From positions 1-7,017 of the forward strand of contig PLYB01000134.1 of assembly GCA_003151655.1 (NCBI GenBank): a DNA stretch of 7,017 bases. Direction: 5' to 3'. Position numbers and translations under genes: made by a program. The DNA comes from Gallionellaceae bacterium. Lineage in GTDB: Bacteria; Pseudomonadota; Gammaproteobacteria; Burkholderiales; Gallionellaceae. Below, piece after piece: positions 1-4,321 of the stretch (position 1 is its first letter; each line of letters opens with the position of its first letter). Under the pieces are notes generated by a model. That model was not told the origin of the DNA. It did not search any database and worked only from the letters and a program-made list of their open reading frames with translations.

Positions 1-32
1 CCCCTATCCCATTTTCTGCGCCCCAAACAAGG
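1..32 (-). other. Spacer 2, cut by the window edge
   Basis: 32 nt adjoining the second repeat, without repeat sequence. Given the 34-nt first spacer, it probably lacks only a few bases. Its target is unknown. Confidence 0.75.
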
Positions 33-69
33 GTTTCAATCCTCGCCCACCCCGAAGGGCGGGCGCTAC
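33..69 (-). repeat. Second CRISPR repeat, 37 nt
   Basis: Base-for-base identical to the repeat at 104-140, with the same 9-bp stem, TTCG loop and 3' ATTGAAAC end on the minus strand. The 32 nt to its left are shorter than the 34-nt first spacer, so the next repeat probably begins just outside the window. Confidence 0.95.
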
Positions 70-103
70 GTTGGATACTTTGATGCCACTGAAGCTACAG
101 CTG
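70..103 (-). other. Spacer 1 (newest complete spacer), 34 nt
   Basis: Unique 34-nt sequence between the two identical repeats, a normal length for type I-C. It is the leader-proximal spacer and so probably the most recent complete acquisition. Its target cannot be identified from the sequence alone. Confidence 0.93.
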
Positions 104-140
104 GTTTCAATCCTCGCCCACCCCGAAGGGCGGGCGCTAC
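104..140 (-). repeat. First CRISPR repeat (leader end), 37 nt with UUCG-capped hairpin
   Basis: On the minus strand the repeat forms a 9-bp stem: repeat bases 5-13 (CGCCCGCCC) pair with bases 18-26 (GGGTGGGCG), including one G-U pair. The loop is TTCG closed by C-G, which is the very stable cUUCGg tetraloop in RNA. The last 11 bases (AGGATTGAAAC, window 104-114) lie directly 3' of the stem. Cas5c of other I-C systems cuts at the base of the stem and leaves an 11-nt 5' handle, so the predicted cut is between window positions 115 and 114. The commonest I-C repeats are about 32 nt, so this one has a longer stem-loop. Confidence 0.96.
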
Positions 141-233
141 CGTCTGCTTATAACGTCATGACCATCAACGTTAATAAACAAACTTTGCGCGAACCTTCGG
201 TTTTCTAGCTTCCGAGTGTCCACACAACCAAAC

Positions 234-260
234 GACGAAGGCAGATAATCTTCCTTCGTC
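234..260. promoter_or_regulatory. 27-nt palindrome in the leader
   Basis: The arms GACGAAGG (234-241) and CCTTCGTC (253-260) are perfect 8-bp inverted copies. After one mismatch (242/252) the symmetry continues for 4 bp (243-246 with 248-251) around a central base at 247. Twelve of 13 positions per arm are symmetric. Neither side carries a T run, so it is a poor intrinsic terminator and fits better as a binding site for a dimeric regulator or as a structural signal. The function is not known from sequence. Confidence 0.55.
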
Positions 261-276
261 AATATCTTAGCTGCAC

Positions 277-316
277 CGCGAACCTGTCGCGTTTGTGACG
301 TTGCTGCTGGTTCGCG
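277..316 (-). other. Possible hairpin just downstream of cas2
   Basis: CGCGAACC (277-284) and GGTTCGCG (309-316) are perfect 8-bp inverted copies. Between them GTC (286-288) and GAC (297-299) can pair as a short inner stem. The structure would begin right after the cas2 stop codon and could protect or end the cas mRNA. There is no T run after it, and the right arm can pair instead with 187-194, so folding is uncertain. Confidence 0.35.
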
Positions 317-318
317 CA

Positions 319-609
319 TCATATTACCAGTGCTCCTTCAAAATCCACTGCATGGAATTTACCATATTCTTTGATGTGCAGCTCCACTGGTTCGGTCAAA
401 CGATAGATGCGCAGACAGTCTTCTTTTTCGTCTATCTCGGCAAGAAGTCGTCGTTCTAATTCTTCAAGCTGCATTTGATCGACCTTGCATTCAAACACCG
501 AATTTTGCACACGTTGCCCTGTGCTCTCGCAAACTTTCGCGACGCGACGCAGGCGTTTTCGTCCTGCAGCGGTTATGGTGGATACGTCGTAAGTGATAAT
601 AATTAGCAT
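319..609 (-). CDS. cas2: CRISPR-associated protein Cas2
   Basis: A 96-residue protein, the usual Cas2 length. Cas2 forms the dimer at the centre of the Cas1-Cas2 integrase, which inserts prespacers at the leader-repeat junction; it acts in the cytoplasm. The N-terminal first beta strand MLIIITYDVST ends in the conserved aspartate (D8) of the ferredoxin-like fold, and the family signature RVQNSVFEC follows at about residues 33-41. The ATG start at 609 lies 5 nt after the cas1 stop codon. I see no good Shine-Dalgarno sequence before it, so translation is probably coupled to cas1. It is the last gene of the operon and is followed by the leader. Confidence 0.96.
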   Translation of the reverse strand: MLIIITYDVSTITAAGRKRLRRVAKVCESTGQRVQNSVFECKVDQMQLEELERRLLAEIDEKEDCLRIYRLTEPVELHIKEYGKFHAVDFEGALVI

Positions 610-614
610 AGTGT

Positions 615-1652
615 TTAACGGTAAAGAAATGGGAGGTAACCTTCCATTTCACCGCGCAGGGCGCGCGCCATGAAGCGCGCTTGCAATAGCGGCAACAGGC
701 CAATCGGTACCTTGGTTTCGAGCAAGGGATGCATCACTTCTTCCTGTTTGCGTTCTTGATACGCGACCACTACAGTTTTCCTTGCATCGCCCTCCAGCAA
801 GACCGCACCACCTTCGCGCTCGGTAAAATCATTGGCAGTAATTTGCCCCCGATTAATCAAGGTCAGCGCCAGTCGATCAGCCAGTATGGCGCGGAATTCT
901 TCCATCAAATCGAGCGCCAGCGCAGCCCGCCCCGGTCGTACCGCATGAAGTAAGCCGAGTTGCGGATCAAGCCCGACGCTTTCCAGCGCGGAGCGGCAAT
1001 CGTTCATCACCATCGAATACAGGAACGAGATTAGCGCGTTGAACCGGTCGCGCGGCGGCCGGCGGGTGCGCCCGTCCATGGTGAAATGCTCACGCACATT
1101 CTTCCGAACCAAGCTGGGCAGCGCGCCGAAATACACTTTCGCGGCATCTCCCTCAATGCCGCGCACCACATCCAGATTGCCTGCCATTGGCAGATTGCGC
1201 ACAGAAATAGCCAGCGACTCTGCCGCATCGCTCATCGCCTTGCCATCCTGCTCATCATCAGCCTCACGTGCTCCACGCAACAGTACTTGTCGCGCATTGC
1301 GTAATTTTCCGGCAATCATTGCTTGCGCCATGCCCAACGCAAATTTATCATCCAGCGCCAAACGATGCTGCGCTTGGCGCAGCAGAATATTGCCGGAAAT
1401 AGGGCCTTCGAGACGTGCTTTAAAACGCCCTTGGTTATTCAGCAACACTAGGCTGATGCCGTCATCCGCACAACGATGCATTAGTGCAGGCGAAAGCATG
1501 ATATTGCCCAAACACACCACACTGCCTAAGTGATGCAGCGGCACTTGCAATTTTTTCACATGCTCCACATCTACCCGCAAAGTGTCATTCTCCAAATGAA
1601 GATAGGAGTTGGGTGTCATGACGTAGAGGGTATTGAGAAGCTGGCGCGCCAT
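615..1652 (-). CDS. cas1: CRISPR-associated endonuclease/integrase Cas1 (type I-C)
   Basis: A 345-residue protein of normal I-C Cas1 length. Cas1 is the metal-dependent catalytic subunit of the spacer integrase and works with Cas2 and Cas4. An N-terminal beta domain (about 1-90) is followed by the all-alpha catalytic domain. The three metal-binding positions are visible: E167 in GIEGDA, H236 in QLGLLHA, and D248 in the LALDLMEEFR segment, preceded by the family's PGR motif. All appear intact, so the protein should be active. The ATG at 1652 begins 2 nt after the cas4 stop codon, with AGAGG (1663-1667) about 10 nt upstream as a moderate ribosome-binding site. Tight spacing on both sides supports a cas4-cas1-cas2 adaptation cassette. 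Confidence 0.97.
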   Translation of the reverse strand: MARQLLNTLYVMTPNSYLHLENDTLRVDVEHVKKLQVPLHHLGSVVCLGNIMLSPALMHRCADDGISLVLLNNQGRFKARLEGPISGNILLRQAQHRLALDDKFALGMAQAMIAGKLRNARQVLLRGAREADDEQDGKAMSDAAESLAISVRNLPMAGNLDVVRGIEGDAAKVYFGALPSLVRKNVREHFTMDGRTRRPPRDRFNALISFLYSMVMNDCRSALESVGLDPQLGLLHAVRPGRAALALDLMEEFRAILADRLALTLINRGQITANDFTEREGGAVLLEGDARKTVVVAYQERKQEEVMHPLLETKVPIGLLPLLQARFMARALRGEMEGYLPFLYR

Positions 1653-1654
1653 GA

Positions 1655-2278
1655 TTAGATTGCCTCTGGATCAAACAAAGATTCAAGCAAACCATGCTGT
1701 GCAGCATGTTGAGCTACAGCTTCCGGTTGGCAGATTTCCTTCAGCGAACATTCCTTACAGCGAGCGTCATTGACCGGGGGCGGCAGCTTGCCGGAATCCA
1801 TCATGGCGCGAATAGCGTTTACAGTCTCTTCCACCTTGTCGCGCAATTCTTGAGTAATCTCAACTTCGCGTCTGCGCCGCGAACCATGATGATAAATTGC
1901 ACCTTGCCTGATGACTTGGCCAGTTATTTCTTCCAAACACATAGCTTGTGCGCCAAGTTGCAGATCGTCGTGGATTTTCTCGCGCTTCTTGCCTTGCTTA
2001 TATTCCACCGGATAGATGTGTCCATCGGGATGAAATTCCACTACATCGCATTTGCCGATCAGCCCCAGCCGCTCCGACCATACCGGCAATGCCCGCTCGG
2101 CACGCACCCCCTCGAAAGTTTCAAATCCCGGATCATCCACCCGCTCATGCGCCGCATTTCCGCGCATGGTGAAAACATTTTCATCGAACGCCTGTTCAAC
2201 ATGAATCAATGCGCACTGGCGCGGGCAATAGCTCCAGTGCTGGAGTGCGGAAAGCATGATGGGGTCGGCAGCTTCCAT
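1655..2278 (-). CDS. cas4: CRISPR-associated exonuclease Cas4 (RecB-like, iron-sulfur)
   Basis: A 207-residue protein matching the I-C Cas4 family. Cas4 trims prespacers and checks the PAM so that Cas1-Cas2 integrates functional spacers in the right direction. RecB-like nuclease motifs are visible: H44 in AAHERVD, D78 in GKCDVVEF, and E92 with K94 in PVEYKQGK, followed by the Q107 helix (QLGAQAMCLEE). The [4Fe-4S] cysteines are C18 (or C22) in YCPRQC near the N-terminus and C174, C177 and C183 in CKECSLKEIC near the C-terminus. ATG 2278 lies 12 nt after vapC with only a weak ribosome-binding site. An internal ATG at residue 8 is a possible alternative start. Cas4 normally follows cas7 directly; here vapBC lies between them. 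Confidence 0.95.
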   Translation of the reverse strand: MEAADPIMLSALQHWSYCPRQCALIHVEQAFDENVFTMRGNAAHERVDDPGFETFEGVRAERALPVWSERLGLIGKCDVVEFHPDGHIYPVEYKQGKKREKIHDDLQLGAQAMCLEEITGQVIRQGAIYHHGSRRRREVEITQELRDKVEETVNAIRAMMDSGKLPPPVNDARCKECSLKEICQPEAVAQHAAQHGLLESLFDPEAI

Positions 2279-2290
2279 ACCCAGGCATGC

Positions 2291-2695
2291 TCAAACAGAA
2301 AATGGGTTGATTACAGTCAGTTTGTTCTCAATCACTTGTCCATCCTGTAAATCTTCCGTATAGAGCGTGTCGCATCCGGCTTCGAGAGCTGTAGCGACGA
2401 TCAAGCTGTCATACCAAGAGAATTTATATCGCGCGGCGATGTCGAGGGCGCGTTGCATGGTTTGCGGTGTAACGATCTCCACACGGCAAGTCGTTTCAAG
2501 CATGGCGAGCAGCTTCCTTGTTTCTGAAATCGGCAATGCCAATTTTTTCAGCGCAACATTGGCAGTTTCGGAAAGTACCTGCGTAGAGATAGTAGGGTGA
2601 AGCGCAAAAAGCGGCGCGGCGAGCGCCGCTTTTGTTGAACTCTGCCCAAGTGAGTAAATGACAATGTTCGTGTCAATGAACACCTTAACGGGCAT
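2291..2695 (-). CDS. vapC: PIN-domain ribonuclease toxin, VapC-like
   Basis: A 134-residue PIN-domain protein, the usual VapC size. VapC toxins are metal-dependent RNases that cut tRNA or rRNA and halt growth unless bound by the cognate antitoxin. The acidic active-site residues are present: D8 in VFIDTNIVIY, E43 in LSETANV, D96 in SWYDSLIVATA, and D115 (or D118) in YTEDLQDG. I chose ATG 2695 because a purine-rich GGGAAGAAG stands just before it and the start of the PIN fold follows at once. An upstream in-frame TTG at 2713 would add six residues. The start overlaps the vapB stop by 11 nt, implying coupled translation. Residues 21-30 are encoded by a terminator-like hairpin. The RNA target cannot be inferred. 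Confidence 0.9.
   Translation of the reverse strand: MPVKVFIDTNIVIYSLGQSSTKAALAAPLFALHPTISTQVLSETANVALKKLALPISETRKLLAMLETTCRVEIVTPQTMQRALDIAARYKFSWYDSLIVATALEAGCDTLYTEDLQDGQVIENKLTVINPFSV
2607..2633 (-). terminator. Intrinsic-terminator-like hairpin inside vapC
   Basis: AAAAGCGGCGC (2607-2617) and GCGCCGCTTTT (2623-2633) are perfect 11-bp inverted copies with a 5-nt loop; the seven loop-proximal pairs are all G-C. On the minus strand the stem runs straight into five T's, as in a rho-independent terminator. The plus strand has four. It lies within the first third of vapC (codons 21-30, an Ala-rich stretch), so it could attenuate transcription into the toxin and the downstream cas4-cas1-cas2. 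It may also be a by-product of GC-rich alanine codons. Confidence 0.4.
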
Positions 2696-2903
2696 TGGCT
2701 TCTTCCCGGTCAAACTTGTAGCCGCTCGTGTCTACTTTAAAGCTGCGAAAAAATGCCTGGATTTCTTCCGTTGTTTGGGGAGTCAAAGCCTCTTCCTCAC
2801 GGCTTTGTTTAGCTTTAAGGAACTCGATGAAGTCGAGCACCTCTGCCTGTTTTTCCAAAGGGAGAGAATCGGCCTCCCTTGCGATGATCTCAGCGTATTG
2901 CAT
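2685..2903 (-). CDS. vapB: Antitoxin of the VapBC-type pair (VapB-like, resembles DUF2281 antitoxins)
   Basis: A 72-residue, charged, mainly helical protein directly upstream of the PIN toxin. It should bind and neutralise VapC and repress its own promoter. The helix LPLEKQAEVLDFIEFLKAK (about residues 14-32) resembles the core of DUF2281-type antitoxins. The C-terminal end, GYKFDREEANAR, is typical of toxin-binding tails of antitoxins paired with PIN toxins. ATG 2903 is preceded by an ideal AAGGAG (2911-2916) at 7 nt, stronger than for most cas genes here. The gene ends inside the vapC start (sequence ATGCCCGTTAA). The antitoxin role rests on size, these similarities and gene order. Confidence 0.85.
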   Translation of the reverse strand: MQYAEIIAREADSLPLEKQAEVLDFIEFLKAKQSREEEALTPQTTEEIQAFFRSFKVDTSGYKFDREEANAR

Positions 2904-2910
2904 GTGTGTT

Positions 2911-2916
2911 CTCCTT
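2911..2916 (-). promoter_or_regulatory. Strong ribosome-binding site of vapB
   Basis: AAGGAG on the minus strand, 7 nt before ATG 2903. It fixes the antitoxin start and predicts efficient antitoxin translation, as usual when the antitoxin is made in excess of the toxin. Confidence 0.85.
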
Positions 2917-2917
2917 C

Positions 2918-2937
2918 ATAATGTATGCGGACATTAT
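2918..2937. promoter_or_regulatory. Inverted-repeat operator and likely promoter of vapBC
   Basis: ATAATGT (2918-2924) and ACATTAT (2931-2937) are perfect 7-bp inverted copies around a 6-nt centre. They lie in the 59-bp gap between cas7 and vapB, directly upstream of the vapB ribosome-binding site. On the minus strand the distal arm overlaps TATAAT (2933-2938), a perfect -10 hexamer, but no good -35 lies 16-18 nt upstream of it. An alternative pairing is TTGAAG (2942-2947) with CATTAT (2918-2923) at 18 nt. Either way, a protein bound to the palindrome would cover the promoter, which fits VapB/VapBC autorepression. Confidence 0.6.
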
Positions 2938-2962
2938 AAGTCTTCAAATGTGCCAATATCCA

Positions 2963-3880
2963 TCAAAATCCCTCGAATATTTCTAAACCCTTACCTTTCT
3001 CAAAACCGTCCAGTTTAGAAAGTTCAATATTTCCGTCAGGTTGAATCTTCAGAGAACCGTGTACTTTTGCAGATGAGTGTTGCCCGGATTTACAGTTGTG
3101 TTTCCACCAAAGCACCTTGATAACTTCCATACTGCCCGCAGGACGGGCGCTGGATTCATCGTTCTCAAATAGCTTGGGCAAAATCTCTTTGATAGCTTCC
3201 GCATCCTCTTCGCTGAATTTTGTTTTCTCCGCAAGCTGCGGATTCATGCTGCCGTAGAAAACATAGATACCCTGATCTACGCGGTGTTTCATTCCCATCG
3301 TGTCGGAACTTCTCTTGCCATCCTTAGTGTCTTCGCCATTCACACTTTTGGTAATCTGTGTGCTGGTGATGTCGATTGGCACTAAGCTGAATGCAGACTG
3401 GACAGTCACCGGCCCACGGATGCCGATGGAAATTCCGGCATCGCCTTCCTCATCGCTGCCATCCTCTTTCTTCTTACCTTTCTTTTTGGATAGCGCGAAT
3501 AGCTGGCCGAAAGCTCGCACGTCAATCCATTCTGCGCAGGCGAGATTGACCGTTTCATCAGCCCCAAGCGTTTTTCCAACGGACTTAAAGTGCTTTTCGG
3601 CTCTATCTCTCAGGCTTGTCGCATCATCAATTTTTCGATCATCTGATTGGACAAAAACGGCCTGTCCCTTGGCCTCCGCTTTTCCTTCTTTACCTCCAAG
3701 TTTCACGAACCGTTCAACCAGTCGATCACGGATTTTTCGTTTGATACAAACATCGGTGATTTCCCCAAAATTTTCATAGTTGGTGCGGGGTCGATTGCTA
3801 TTAAGTGGGTCGCCGTTCGGGTTGGCATTTTTGACGCGAAGAATTACGGCGAAGTCGATTTTGTTTTGCAGTGTGCTCAT
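2963..3880 (-). CDS. cas7c: Cascade backbone protein Cas7 (Csd2, type I-C)
   Basis: A 305-residue Cas7 of subtype I-C. Several copies polymerise along the crRNA to form the Cascade backbone. The N-terminus (TLQNKIDFAVILRVKNANPN) starts the RRM fold and includes the NANPNGDP motif at residues 18-25, a hallmark of the family. GIRGPVTVQSAFS at about 153-165 is the second conserved block. I chose ATG 3880 because AAGGAGG (3888-3894) lies 7 nt upstream; the longer frame opens with a poor TTG at 3901. Residues 131-149 form a highly charged loop, lysine-rich and then acidic, probably disordered. The gene follows cas8c after 21 nt. Its 3' side is where vapBC breaks the usual link to cas4. Confidence 0.96.
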   Translation of the reverse strand: MSTLQNKIDFAVILRVKNANPNGDPLNSNRPRTNYENFGEITDVCIKRKIRDRLVERFVKLGGKEGKAEAKGQAVFVQSDDRKIDDATSLRDRAEKHFKSVGKTLGADETVNLACAEWIDVRAFGQLFALSKKKGKKKEDGSDEEGDAGISIGIRGPVTVQSAFSLVPIDITSTQITKSVNGEDTKDGKRSSDTMGMKHRVDQGIYVFYGSMNPQLAEKTKFSEEDAEAIKEILPKLFENDESSARPAGSMEVIKVLWWKHNCKSGQHSSAKVHGSLKIQPDGNIELSKLDGFEKGKGLEIFEGF

Positions 3881-3887
3881 GTTGTTG

Positions 3888-3894
3888 CCTCCTT
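3888..3894 (-). promoter_or_regulatory. Ribosome-binding site that sets the cas7 start
   Basis: AAGGAGG on the minus strand, 7 nt before ATG 3880. It decides between that ATG and the upstream in-frame TTG at 3901. A near-perfect site fits the high copy number of Cas7 in Cascade. Confidence 0.9.
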
Positions 3895-3901
3895 GGGTCA
3901 A

Positions 3902-4321
3902 TTAGATGTCAGTGTCGGGTGTGTCGTCATCAGATGCGGATTCATCCGGTTTGTCCGGTTTGGGTGGGTTAAGTGCTTGGCGCTGGCAGTGATAACCCAA
4001 CAAGAATTCACCGGAGAGTTTCCGATCACTCAAAAACGCATCACCTTCAAATTTTGAGATGACCTCATCAAGCAGCGTTTCCATTCCGTGCATAAAAGCG
4101 GGTCGATTTGCTCGTAGGCGAGATTTGGAAGGCGTAAGCGCAAGCTCGATAGTCCTCCAAGTGCTGTTGGGGCGATCTGCAAAGCGTTGCATCAATTTGG
4201 CAGCGTTTGTGTCACGCCTTTCGCCGCCAACAAACAACGCTCGGCCTTCAATATGCTCTGCAATGGATAGCAGCCGTCCATAGAGGTAATCCCGTGATGT
4301 CCGTTCAGTTTCCAAAGTCAT
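3902..4321 (-). CDS. cas11c: Predicted Cas11c small subunit from an internal start in cas8c
   Basis: In characterised I-C systems the Cascade small subunit Cas11c is made from an internal start in the 3' part of cas8c. Here an in-frame ATG at codon 490 (window 4321) has a clear AAGGA (4330-4334), within a GAAAGGAAA purine run, 8 nt upstream. Translation from it gives a 139-residue protein beginning MTLETERTSRDYLYGRLL, mostly helical, ending in an acidic tail. Size, position and ribosome-binding site all match Cas11c. Two or three copies would line the belly of Cascade beside Cas7 and stabilise the R-loop. The call rests on this start signal and on knowledge of related systems. Confidence 0.72.
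   Translation of the reverse strand: MTLETERTSRDYLYGRLLSIAEHIEGRALFVGGERRDTNAAKLMQRFADRPNSTWRTIELALTPSKSRLRANRPAFMHGMETLLDEVISKFEGDAFLSDRKLSGEFLLGYHCQRQALNPPKPDKPDESASDDDTPDTDI

Larger units (their letters stand above)
1..140 (-). CRISPR. Leader-proximal end of a type I-C CRISPR array (partial, continues off the left edge)
   Basis: Two identical 37-nt repeats (104-140 and 33-69) flank a complete 34-nt spacer (70-103). A second spacer fills positions 1-32 and is cut by the window edge. Read on the minus strand, the direction of the cas genes, each repeat starts GTAGCGCC and ends ATTGAAAC, the typical 3' end of type I-C repeats. The array follows cas2 in the same orientation with a non-coding leader between, so the unit at 104-140 is the first repeat, where new spacers would be added. 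The two repeats show no differences, as expected at the active end. Total length cannot be judged from this window. Confidence 0.96.
141..318 (-). promoter_or_regulatory. CRISPR leader between cas2 and the first repeat
   Basis: The 178 bp between the cas2 stop codon and the first repeat hold no recognisable gene. They occupy the place where type I-C leaders lie, which promote array transcription and guide Cas1-Cas2 to the first repeat. Visible elements are a 27-nt palindrome (234-260), a 10-bp inverted repeat at the two ends (186-195 and 309-318), a third copy of its core (277-284), and a 6-bp dyad TAACGT/ACGTTA (151-156 and 168-173) just before the repeat. A TATAAG box on the minus strand (147-152) could be a -10 element, but I see no convincing -35 at the right distance. 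The array may also be transcribed by read-through from the cas operon. Confidence 0.8.

Noticed and set aside
137..322. A 61-codon minus-strand open frame starting with ATG overlapping the cas2 stop codon (ATGA) and ending inside the first repeat.
   Set aside because: It covers the leader, ends within a CRISPR repeat, resembles no known protein and has no Shine-Dalgarno sequence. The overlap is probably chance.
1039..1533. A 164-codon plus-strand open frame antisense to cas1.
   Set aside because: Serine/arginine-rich product typical of reverse-strand translation of a real gene; no recognisable motif.
1694..2350. A 218-codon plus-strand open frame antisense to cas4.
   Set aside because: It runs opposite a clearly recognised cas4, shows no domain, and its composition looks like an antisense shadow.
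2951..2956. TTGGCA on the minus strand as a -35 for the TATAAT box upstream of vapB.
   Set aside because: Only 12 nt separate the two hexamers, too short for a standard sigma-70 promoter.
3300..3779. A 159-codon plus-strand open frame antisense to cas7.
   Set aside because: Hydrophobic, serine-rich shadow of cas7 with no ribosome-binding site or similarity I can name.
3881..3901. An upstream TTG start for cas7 adding seven residues.
   Set aside because: The ATG at 3880 has an ideal ribosome-binding site and matches the conserved family N-terminus; the added stretch contains that site.
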